Source: Streptomyces scabiei 87.22 (GTDB taxonomy: Bacteria > Actinomycetota > Actinomycetes > Streptomycetales > Streptomycetaceae). Taken from it: a stretch of DNA of 64,000 nt. A program made the translations under genes and the position numbers. Each line of letters begins with the position of its first letter. Within the stretch, counting starts at the first letter, position 1. Shown here piece by piece: positions 52,463-60,159 of this stretch. The stretch lies in NCBI RefSeq assembly GCF_000091305.1, contig NC_013929.1:8742001-8806000 (forward strand), given 5' to 3'. The notes beneath the pieces are model-generated. The model was not told where the DNA came from, made no database searches, and saw only the letters and a list, made by a program, of their open reading frames with translations.

Positions 52463-52497
52463 CATACGTCATACGAGTTACATACGTCATACGAGTT
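52463..52497. promoter_or_regulatory. Two direct repeats, probable operators for the FadR-type regulator
   Basis: CATACGTCATACGAGTT occurs at 52463-52479 and again at 52481-52497, an 18-base period, and GTCATACG is repeated inside. It lies between the divergent regulator and importer genes. Confidence 0.65.
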
Positions 52498-52556
52498 GCG
52501 TTCCTCCTCAGCCTCAACTGCCGGGCAGCCGGCCACCTCAGGAGAGCGGGGCAGCA

Positions 52557-53828
52557 ATGAAGCACCGAACAGTGTGGTCGGCGATCGTGGTCGCCGGGCT
52601 CGTCGTCTTGGCCGGCTGCGGAAGCGCCTCCGACCCGGATGCGGCCTCCGGTGGTTCGAAGGACAGGCTCGTCGTCTGGGACTGGAAGTCCGGTGACGCC
52701 ACGGCGTCCTCCTACGTCAAGAAGGCCAAGGCCGACTTCGCCGAGCGGCATCCCGGCGTGACGGTCGAGTTCGTCGCGCAGCCGTTCGAGCAGTACTACA
52801 CCCTGTTAGGGGCCGCCATCCAGGCCGGCAAGGGGCCTGACGTCATGCTCTTCAACGGCGGCGGCCAGATCCGCGACCGCGCGGACTCCCTGCTGCCACT
52901 GGACGCGTACGTCCGTGACGACAGGAAGCGGCTGGCCGGGTGGGATGCCTTCACCCAGGACGGCAAGACCTACGCCGCCCCGGTGACCTTGCAAGGTCAC
53001 CCGATCTACTACAACAAGTCGCTCTACCGGAAGGCAGGGCTGGACCCGGAGCATCCGGCCACCGACTGGAACGAGTTCGTCGCCGACTGCCGGACCGTCA
53101 CCAGGGCGACGGGCGCAAGGTGCTTCGCGCAGGGCAACAAGGAAGGCATCGGTATCCAGTTCTTCCTGTCCGGGCTCGGCTCGGGCGTCCTGTCGCCCAA
53201 GGAGTACGACGACTGGATCGCCGGCGAGCGGGACTGGTCCTCGCCGGCGGTCGAACGCGTCTTCTCGCTCTGGAAAGAGGTCGACGACAAGGGCCTGAAC
53301 AACGACGGGGCGAACTCGACGGCGATGTTCAACGACGCGTTCGCGGTGTTCCAGTCCGGCAAGGCCGCCCACGTCATCGGGTTGATGTCGGACGTCGGGC
53401 ACTGGAAGGACTTCGCCGAATTCCTCGACGCCGCCGATATCGGCGTCATGAAGCCGCCGGTCGTCACGCCCGGCGCCAGGCCGAGCCTGCCCTACGACGG
53501 CGGCATCGGCTACGCCGTCGCGAAGTGGACCGAGGACCCCGAGACCGCCGCCGACCTGGTGCGCTCGCTGACCTCGACCGACGCACTCAAGTCGTTCCAC
53601 GCCGACGCCGGCGCCATCGCGGCCGACCGCGCCGTGGACGTGTCGAGCGCCGGCCCGGCCGTCGCCACCATCGTGTCCGAGATCGACCGAGGCAAGCCCG
53701 CCCTGCACGTGGCCCTGCCATCCACAACCGTGGACCTGATGGGGCGGCTGTCCCAGCAGTTGCTCAGCGGATCCGTCTCGGTCGACGCGGCGATGAAGCA
53801 GCTGGCGGCGTCCGACCAGGCGGGCTGA
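52557..53828 (+). CDS. Extracellular solute-binding lipoprotein (CUT1 sugar family)
   Basis: The ATG at 52557 (AGGAGAGCGGGG upstream) gives 423 residues with lipobox VVLAGC at about 15-20. The family 1 solute-binding fold begins DRLVVWDWKSGDATASSYV, then GPDVMLFNGGGQIRDRADSLLPLD, PVTLQGHPIYYNKSLYRKAGLD, MFNDAFAVFQSGKAAHVIG and SLPYDGGIGYAVAKWTED. It captures a sugar or oligosaccharide for the two MalF/MalG-type permeases that follow 4 bases later. The ligand is unknown. Confidence 0.9.
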   Translation: MKHRTVWSAIVVAGLVVLAGCGSASDPDAASGGSKDRLVVWDWKSGDATASSYVKKAKADFAERHPGVTVEFVAQPFEQYYTLLGAAIQAGKGPDVMLFNGGGQIRDRADSLLPLDAYVRDDRKRLAGWDAFTQDGKTYAAPVTLQGHPIYYNKSLYRKAGLDPEHPATDWNEFVADCRTVTRATGARCFAQGNKEGIGIQFFLSGLGSGVLSPKEYDDWIAGERDWSSPAVERVFSLWKEVDDKGLNNDGANSTAMFNDAFAVFQSGKAAHVIGLMSDVGHWKDFAEFLDAADIGVMKPPVVTPGARPSLPYDGGIGYAVAKWTEDPETAADLVRSLTSTDALKSFHADAGAIAADRAVDVSSAGPAVATIVSEIDRGKPALHVALPSTTVDLMGRLSQQLLSGSVSVDAAMKQLAASDQAG

Positions 53829-53832
53829 GGCC

Positions 53833-54813
53833 ATGTCACCCATGGGTTCACCGGTCCGCGCCGCTCAGGACGGACGGACCGAGGGGGCGCGAGCAGGTGA
53901 GACGGCAGCCGGCCGAGGCCCTGCGCCGGCATCCCCGCACGTCAGGAACGCCCGGCGCGCCGAACGCCTCGCCCCCTACATCCTGGTCGCTCCCGCCGTC
54001 CTGATCATCGTGGCGCTCCGGCTCTGGCCCCTGGGACTCGGTGTCAGCTTCTCCTTCACCGGTGACGGCGAACGCAACGGCGCCCCGGTAGGCCTCGACA
54101 ACTACGCGGAACTCATCGACGACCCGCTGTTCCGCACCGCGCTGCGCAACGTCGGACTGCTGGTCCTGCTGCTCCCGGTCGCGGTCGCGATCCCAGGTCT
54201 CCTCGCCACCTTCCTCTACCTGCGGGTGCCGGGACACCGGTTCTTCCGGAGCGTCTACTTCTTCCCGGCCGTGCTCTCACCGGTGATCGTCGGCGCGATC
54301 TTCAACCTGCTCCTGGCCTTCGACGGCCCGCTGAACGCCGTGCTCGGCAGCGTGGGAATCGGCCCGGTCGACTGGCTCGGCGATCCCGACGTGGCCGTCT
54401 TCTCCGTCGTCGGCGTGCACATCTGGGCGACGGCGGGGATGGCGCTGGTGGTGTTCCTCGCCGGGTTCGCGACCCTGGACCCCGCACTGCTGGACGCCGC
54501 CCGGGTCGACGGAGCCTCGCTCGCGCGGATGATCTGGCACGTCATCGTCCCGGGTCTGTCCCGCACCATCCAGTTCGTCGTCGTCACCACGATGATCGGC
54601 ATGCTGACCTCGATGTTCGGGCTGCTCTACGTCATGACCAGCGGTGGCCCGGAAGGGTCGACCTACCTGCCGGAGTACTACATCTGGGTCCAGCAGGGGC
54701 AGATGAGCCGTCCGGCGCTCGCGTCGGCCGCGTCCACCGTCCTCTTCCTCGTCATGCTGGCCGTGGGGCTGCTGCAGGTCGGCCTGCTGCGCCGGGCGGG
54801 GAGGGAGGACTGA
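53833..54813 (+). CDS. ABC transporter permease, MalF/UgpA-like
   Basis: A 326-residue protein with about six helices after a 45-residue cytoplasmic N-terminus. Membrane blocks include YILVAPAVLIIVALRLWPLG, NVGLLVLLLPVAVAIPGLLA and VVGVHIWATAGMALVVFLA. The EAA loop is LLDAARVDGASLARMIWHVIVPGL, the contact site for the ATPase. It pairs with the next permease. Its stop shares one base with the following start (TGATG), so translation is coupled. Confidence 0.92.
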   Translation: MSPMGSPVRAAQDGRTEGARAGETAAGRGPAPASPHVRNARRAERLAPYILVAPAVLIIVALRLWPLGLGVSFSFTGDGERNGAPVGLDNYAELIDDPLFRTALRNVGLLVLLLPVAVAIPGLLATFLYLRVPGHRFFRSVYFFPAVLSPVIVGAIFNLLLAFDGPLNAVLGSVGIGPVDWLGDPDVAVFSVVGVHIWATAGMALVVFLAGFATLDPALLDAARVDGASLARMIWHVIVPGLSRTIQFVVVTTMIGMLTSMFGLLYVMTSGGPEGSTYLPEYYIWVQQGQMSRPALASAASTVLFLVMLAVGLLQVGLLRRAGRED

Positions 54814-55640
54814 TGTCCCGCCCGGGGCCGAGCAGATGGCTGGTGGCCGTGCCGATGGCGCTCCTCGCCGTGGCGACGGTCTACCCGTTGCTGTTCACCG
54901 CCAACGTCGCGATGAAGACCCGCCGGGAGTACGTCCTCGACCGGTTCTCCCTGGCGAGCACCCTGCGGCTGGACAACATCAGCACCGCCTGGAACAGCGT
55001 CGGCATGGGGCGCTACTTCCTCAACTCCGTCATCGTGGTCGCCTGCGCCGTGGGGCTGCTCCTGCTCATCGGGTCCATGGCCGGGTTCGCGCTGGCCCAG
55101 GTGCGGTTCCGGGGGTCGTCCGCGCTGGCCCTGGTCTGCCTCACGGCACTGTTCGTCCCGTTCCAGGTGATCATGGTGCCGCTGGCCAGGATCATGGCCG
55201 ACGGCGGTCTCATCGACACCTATCCGGGGCTGATCCTCGCCTACGTCGCGCAGTTCCTGCCGTTCACCGTCTTCCTCATGACGAGCTACTACCGAGCGGT
55301 GCCCGGCGAACTCGTCGACGCCGCACGGATCGACGGGAACACCCTGTACGGCGTGTACCGGCGCGTCATGCTGCCGATGGGTGCTCCGGCCCTGCTGTCG
55401 GTGGGCATCCTCGACGCGCTGTTCTGCTGGAACGACGTGCTCATCGCGCTGCTGATGATGCCGTCGGCCGACCATCGCACCCTGATGGTGGGCATCACGT
55501 CCCTGCGCGGCCAGTACTCCGCGGACATCCCCACTTTCGCAGCCGGTGTCCTGATCGCCGGGCTGCCCGTGTTGGTGACCTACCTGTTCCTGCAGCGCCA
55601 GATCGCTGACAGCGTGACGGCCGGCGCGACGAAGGGCTGA
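54813..55640 (+). CDS. ABC transporter permease, MalG/UgpE-like
   Basis: A 275-residue permease with about six helices and the EAA loop LVDAARIDGNTLYGVYRRVMLPM. It completes the channel with the preceding protein. No ATPase gene lies in the operon or elsewhere near it. Streptomyces CUT1 importers commonly share the ATPase MsiK encoded at a distance, which is the likely arrangement here. The next gene starts 3 bases after its stop. Confidence 0.92.
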   Translation: MSRPGPSRWLVAVPMALLAVATVYPLLFTANVAMKTRREYVLDRFSLASTLRLDNISTAWNSVGMGRYFLNSVIVVACAVGLLLLIGSMAGFALAQVRFRGSSALALVCLTALFVPFQVIMVPLARIMADGGLIDTYPGLILAYVAQFLPFTVFLMTSYYRAVPGELVDAARIDGNTLYGVYRRVMLPMGAPALLSVGILDALFCWNDVLIALLMMPSADHRTLMVGITSLRGQYSADIPTFAAGVLIAGLPVLVTYLFLQRQIADSVTAGATKG

Positions 55641-55643
55641 CGC

Positions 55644-56846
55644 ATGCGCATCACCGGGTACAGAACCCTGACGACGACGCAGCGATGGGGTCGGGCCGTG
55701 GGCGACGCCAACGGCGTCTACGGCGACGGCGTCATGCCCGTGCCGGTCGTCGTCGTCGAGACCGACGAGGGGATCACCGGCGTCGGCCTGGGACCCCATG
55801 TGGAGGCCGAGGCGATCTTCGCCGCCATCGACGGCCAGGACCCGCGCGCCGTGACCGCCCTCTACGACCGCATGCTGCGGCACACCTTCAAAGCCGGGCA
55901 CGCCGGCGTGGTGTTCGGCACGATCGGCGCGTTCGACACGGCCCTGTGGGACATCAAGGCGCAGGCCGCGGGGGAGCCGCTGTGGCGGTTGCTCGGCGGC
56001 AACGACCGCACGGTCCACGCCTACGCCTCCGGCCTGGACATCGGTCTCACCGACGACGAGCTCGTCGCCGCCTACCAGGTCTACGCCGAACGCGGGCTGA
56101 GGGCGGCGAAGCTCAAGGGCGGCCTGGACATCGAGCGCGACCGGCACCGGCTGCTCCTCGTACGCGAGGTACTGACCGAGGCCGGGCACGGCGCCCGGCC
56201 GGGGCTCATGCTGGATGCGAACGAGTCCTGGAGCCGCAAACAGGCGGTACGCCACGTCGGTGAACTGGAACGCACACTCGACCTGACCTGGATCGAGGAG
56301 CCGGTCAGGCGCTGGGACGCCGACGGCCTGGCCGCCGTCAGCCGCGGCGTGCGGACGGCGGTCGCCAGTGGCGAGAACCTCACCGGCCTCGAACAGTTCA
56401 GTCCGCTGATCGCGGCGGGAGGCGTCGACATCGTCCAGACCGCCGCCGTCTGGGGGGTCACCCACTTCCTGCGCGTCGCCGCGCTGGCGCACGCCCACGA
56501 CCTGCCGGTCAGCCCGATCGGCAACACGCCCGTCGCGCTGCTGCACGCCGCGACGTCGGTGCCCAACCACCTCGTCAGCGAACTGCAGAGCCTGCGGCCG
56601 CCGATCGGCGTCGCGATGGACCTGCATGTCGAGGACGGGGCCTTCGTGCTCGGCGACACGCCGGGCCTCGGCATCCGGATCGACGAGACGGCGATGAGCG
56701 CGGCCCGTCCGCGAACGGCACACGCACCCGACGGACCGCACATACGGCCGGAGCATGCCGGCCGACGGCTGCTCGCGGTCACCCCGGGACCATGCCGGTC
56801 CACCGCGCAAGAGACGTTGGAGACCATGGGAATGGAGGATCGATGA
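55644..56846 (+). CDS. Enolase superfamily (mandelate racemase/muconate lactonising-like) protein
   Basis: A 400-residue protein with the capping domain (1-125, FGTIGAFDTALWDIKAQAAGEPLWRLLGG) and barrel of the superfamily. The catalytic-type KxK is Lys156-Leu-Lys158. The metal ligands are Asp191 (LDANESW), Glu218 or Glu219 (WIEEPV) and Glu244 (SGENLTG). At the end of the barrel, where the sugar-acid dehydratases have a His-Asp dyad, the sequence is VDIVQTAAVWG and VSPIGNTP, so neither residue is in place. The operon context suggests a sugar-acid dehydratase or racemase for what the importer brings in, but the missing dyad means the reaction may rely on Lys alone. The last 40 residues are low complexity. 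Confidence 0.85.
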   Translation: MRITGYRTLTTTQRWGRAVGDANGVYGDGVMPVPVVVVETDEGITGVGLGPHVEAEAIFAAIDGQDPRAVTALYDRMLRHTFKAGHAGVVFGTIGAFDTALWDIKAQAAGEPLWRLLGGNDRTVHAYASGLDIGLTDDELVAAYQVYAERGLRAAKLKGGLDIERDRHRLLLVREVLTEAGHGARPGLMLDANESWSRKQAVRHVGELERTLDLTWIEEPVRRWDADGLAAVSRGVRTAVASGENLTGLEQFSPLIAAGGVDIVQTAAVWGVTHFLRVAALAHAHDLPVSPIGNTPVALLHAATSVPNHLVSELQSLRPPIGVAMDLHVEDGAFVLGDTPGLGIRIDETAMSAARPRTAHAPDGPHIRPEHAGRRLLAVTPGPCRSTAQETLETMGMEDR

Positions 56847-57154
56847 ACGCGGTAGTCCACCGCGGGGCCCGCACCCACGAGATCGGGATCCGGGTCGCCG
56901 GCGCGCCGGCCCTGGCGAAGAAGCGGGGCGGGCGCGGCGTCAGCACCGTCGCACCGGGCCGCGTCGCCACCGGCACCACCAAGGCGTTACGCACGGACCC
57001 CTGGCGCGACCGGGCGATCCCCGGCCGCATCCCGGCCGGTCGCCGGAGCCGCGCCGACGATCTCGCCGGAGCCAGGGTGCCCCTCGTCCCACCGGCGTCG
57101 GACAAAGACAACGACATGGTTCCTCCCGTCGACGGCGGACGGCCGGGGCGATGA
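56843..57154 (+). pseudogene. Small ORF, possible 5' remnant of a zinc alcohol dehydrogenase
   Basis: The ATG at 56843 overlaps the preceding stop (ATGA) and opens 103 codons. The first dozen residues, MNAVVHRGARTHEI, resemble the start of medium-chain alcohol dehydrogenases. After that the protein becomes Arg/Gly/Pro-rich with no fold I recognise, and no later dehydrogenase motif appears in any frame before the sigma gene. I read it as a truncated or frame-disrupted leftover of a fifth operon gene. It could also be an unrelated short protein. Confidence 0.3.
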
Positions 57155-57273
57155 CGGGCCGCCCAGCGTTGGCAGCCGGCCGCACCCGAGTCGATCGTGC
57201 GCACGAGCCGGACGGTGGCGACGTGCGACGCGGCACCTGCGGCGGCCCTGCCCGAGGCGGCGTGCACGGGCTC

Positions 57274-58134
57274 ATGAAGCGAGCCGGCGCAGCCGGTCGA
57301 GCCGGTCGTTCCGACGAGACGAGCCTGGTCGTCGCCGCACAGGCCGGCGATCCTCGAGCGCTCGACGATCTGGCCGCGACGTACCTGCCACTGGTGTACG
57401 AGATCGTCCGCAGGGCGCTGGGCGAGCCCGCGGACGTCGACGACGTGGTGCAGGAGACGATGCTGCGGGCGCTTCCCGAGCTGCGCACCCTGCGCACCCC
57501 GGAGTGCTTCCGGCCCTGGCTGGCCACGATCGCGACACGGCAGATCAGCACCCATCTGCACCGGCGGCACGCGGACGCCGAACGGACGGTCCCCCTCGAC
57601 GAGATGACCGGCCCGCCGGACGCCGACACCGAGAACCTCGCCCTGATCCACGTCGAGCTGTCCGCTCATCGCCGAAAGACCGTGCGCGCCGGTCGATGGC
57701 TCGACCCGGACGCCCGGGCGCTGCTGTCACTGTGGTTGCTGGAGACCGCGGGCCGGCTCACGAGGCCGGAGCTCGCGACGGCGCTGGGCACGAGCGTGGC
57801 GCACGCGGCGGTGCGCGTCCAGCGGATGCGCAACCAGCTGGAGCTGAGCCGGTCACTCGTCGCGGCGCTGGAAGCCGGCCCCCGGTGCCCACAGCTGACC
57901 GCCGTGCTCGGAGGCTGGGACGGCGTACCGGGCGCGCTGTGGCGCAAGCGCATCACCCGTCACACCCGATCCTGCGCGGACTGCGGCCGGGCCGCCGACG
58001 AACTGGTGCCCCTCGACCGGCTGGTCGTCGCCCTGGCGCTGCTCCCCGTCCCGCTGTCGCGGCCCGCCACGGTGCTCGACCGACCTGCACGTGCCGGGGT
58101 GACCGAGCCAGGGCTGCTCGGTCAACTCGTCTGA
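57274..58134 (+). CDS. ECF-type sigma factor with C-terminal zinc-finger-like segment
   Basis: A 286-residue protein from ATG 57274; an in-frame GTG at 57262 with GAGG upstream is an alternative. Sigma region 2 covers about 15-95 (LVVAAQAGDPRALDDLAATY, VDDVVQETMLRALPEL, FRPWLATIATRQIS). Region 4 is at about 140-195 (LLSLWLLETAGRLTRPELAT, SVAHAAVRVQRMRNQL). The tail has HTRSCADCGRAADELVPLDR, an H-x3-C-x2-C arrangement like the zinc-finger anti-sigma domain that some actinomycete ECF factors carry fused. There is no separate anti-sigma gene beside it. Related proteins often continue into membrane and extracellular parts; this one stops soon after the finger. Likely target: the GH5 and GH95 genes downstream, by position only. 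Confidence 0.82.
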   Translation: MKRAGAAGRAGRSDETSLVVAAQAGDPRALDDLAATYLPLVYEIVRRALGEPADVDDVVQETMLRALPELRTLRTPECFRPWLATIATRQISTHLHRRHADAERTVPLDEMTGPPDADTENLALIHVELSAHRRKTVRAGRWLDPDARALLSLWLLETAGRLTRPELATALGTSVAHAAVRVQRMRNQLELSRSLVAALEAGPRCPQLTAVLGGWDGVPGALWRKRITRHTRSCADCGRAADELVPLDRLVVALALLPVPLSRPATVLDRPARAGVTEPGLLGQLV

Positions 58135-58689
58135 GGGGCGCGCGAGTCGGCACCCCAGGGGCCGTCACCTCGCATTCGGCGACTGCGACTGTTCAAGTTG
58201 TCGGCGGATAACGAAAACTGTCGCGATTCACGTGGGTCCGTCATTCAGAATTCGCTGCCTGAAAAGAGTTATGAGGCGTGGGCATCCATTATTGACGCCC
58301 CTCTTGAATGGACCATGACAATATGTCAATCTTCTGTAAGTCGGCGCCGACCGTTTCCTATTCATGGCCCGTCAAAGCGGCGGATTTCGAAATCGATCCG
58401 CGGAATGCCGGTGCCAACACGGTGAGTGGGATTCGAAGGCCCGGACTTCAGCCACGAGGAGCCGATCCGGGTCGGGTGACGACCGTCCGGCCGAAGCCGG
58501 GGAGCAAGGCTTTCCAGGCGTCACGGCAGCGGCATGACGCTGACTTGCTCGCTGCGCGAGCGTTCTGGGAGGGGGCCGGCGTGGAGAGGGCAAGCTCCGC
58601 GCCGGCTCGGCCGGCTGCCGGCAGGCGGCCGACGTCAAGATCCCGCACAGCACAGACCTGACCACACCGCCAACCGGGAAGGCGCGACC
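58135..58689. promoter_or_regulatory. AT-richer regulatory region before the GH5 gene
   Basis: A 555-base gap, clearly lower in GC around 58190-58400. It contains an inverted repeat TGACA-ATA-TGTCA at 58316-58328 and a perfect 12-base palindrome GATTTCGAAATC at 58383-58394. These are candidate operators for the GH5-GH95 operon. No credible gene is present. Confidence 0.5.
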
Positions 58690-60147
58690 ATGCCCCGCAC
58701 CCGCCGCCGGCGCTACCTCGCCCGGGCGCTCGCCTGCATCCTGACCGTTCCCAGCGTGCCGGCGGCCGTCGCGCACGAGAGCGCCGCGCCGACCCCCGCC
58801 GACACGTCCCAGTTTCGTGGCGTCAACTGGGCCCGGCTCGGTGACAACTTCCATGCTGGACCGCTGGTCCTGCACGGGTTGAGCGCCTCCGACAGCTACC
58901 GGACGGTCCTGGCGAAAGCCGACGCCGTCTACACCGGCTTCGAGAAGAACCTCGGCGCCAACACCGTGCGGCTCCCGATCAACACCTACACGGTCGGGAC
59001 GAGTTGGTGGAACGCGTACACGGGCGCGATCGACGCGGCCACCGCGAGGGGATTCAAGGTCGTCCTCTCGTACTGGGACGACGGGGTGGCCGCCCGCGGA
59101 GGCCGCATCGTCAACCCGAGCGCCTTCGACGCCATGTGGAACACCGTGGTGGCCCGGTACGGCTCCGACAGCCTCGTCCACTTCGAGCCGATGAACGAAC
59201 CGGCGGGACACAGCGCCGCCGAGTGGGCGAACGTGGCGAGCGACTGGATCGCCGGCCGTCCGTCGATTCCGCGGAACCGCATCGTCGTCAGCGGCGCCGG
59301 CCTGAACACCGACATCACCTCCATGTGCGCCGACCGCCGCCTCGACGGGACACTACTGTCGCTGCACCACTACACGTTCTTCAGCGGCGCGAAGACCTAC
59401 GACCAGTGGATGGCCCATCTGCGGAACGCGCTCGGCTCCTGCGCCGACCGCACGATCGTCGACGAGTTCGGCGCACCGATGGACACCGGGCTGAACTACC
59501 GGGATGCCGGCAGCACCGACAACTTCGTGCGCTACTTCCGGGCCACCACCACGGTGCTCCGGGAACTGCGGATCGGCTCCGTCTACTGGCCGGGGCTCGG
59601 CGGGAAGATACGCGCCGGCCAGGGTGACGACTGGTACGCCATGCAGAAACTGCACGGCACCGGTACCGACCTCACACTCAGCACCCCCAGCGCCAGTGGC
59701 CGCGAACGCCTCAGACACGGCTGGGGCCTGGACGGCGATGCCCCGGCCCCGGCCGGCCCCGTGCGCAACGTCGGCACCGGGCGCTGCCTGGACATCCCCG
59801 GCGGGACCACGGCGAACATCCAGGTCCAGGTGACCACCTGCGACGACACGGTCGGCCAGCAGTGGACCGTGACGGCCGACGGACAGATCACCGCACTGGG
59901 CGGCCGCAGGTGCATGGACGCGTACAACAGCGGGACGACGAACGGAACCGTGGTCGGCACATGGGCGTGCAACGGCGGCGACAACCAGCGCTGGACGGTG
60001 GGCGGTGACGGCACCGTCCGCAGCGCTCGGTCCGGCCTCTGCCTCGACGTGAACACGGCCACCTTCAAGGCGCAGCTGTGGGCGTGCTGGGGCGGCGACA
60101 ACCAGGCATGGCAGATCCGGAAGGTCAGTGACCTGCCCCGGTCGTGA
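58690..60147 (+). CDS. Secreted GH5-like glycoside hydrolase with C-terminal CBM13
   Basis: The ATG at 58690 (GGGAAGG upstream) gives 485 residues with a Sec signal ending near AAVAHESA. The clan-A barrel (about 38-345) shows FRGVNWARLG, VRLPINTYT, the acid/base Glu in FEPMNEPAG, LLSLHHYTFF and the nucleophile Glu in TIVDEFGAPMD, closing with IGSVYWPGL. CBM13 at about 358-485 has TGRCLDIPGG, GGRRCMDAYNSG and SGLCLDVNTA. GH5 includes endoglucanases, mannanases and xylanases; the exact activity is not readable. The GH95 gene starts 12 bases after its stop, so the two form an operon. Confidence 0.87.
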   Translation: MPRTRRRRYLARALACILTVPSVPAAVAHESAAPTPADTSQFRGVNWARLGDNFHAGPLVLHGLSASDSYRTVLAKADAVYTGFEKNLGANTVRLPINTYTVGTSWWNAYTGAIDAATARGFKVVLSYWDDGVAARGGRIVNPSAFDAMWNTVVARYGSDSLVHFEPMNEPAGHSAAEWANVASDWIAGRPSIPRNRIVVSGAGLNTDITSMCADRRLDGTLLSLHHYTFFSGAKTYDQWMAHLRNALGSCADRTIVDEFGAPMDTGLNYRDAGSTDNFVRYFRATTTVLRELRIGSVYWPGLGGKIRAGQGDDWYAMQKLHGTGTDLTLSTPSASGRERLRHGWGLDGDAPAPAGPVRNVGTGRCLDIPGGTTANIQVQVTTCDDTVGQQWTVTADGQITALGGRRCMDAYNSGTTNGTVVGTWACNGGDNQRWTVGGDGTVRSARSGLCLDVNTATFKAQLWACWGGDNQAWQIRKVSDLPRS

Positions 60148-60159
60148 AGGGAGAACGAC

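Noticed and set aside
54678..56810. A 710-codon minus-strand frame
   Set aside because: It is antisense to the MalG-like permease and enolase-superfamily genes and has no recognisable motif.
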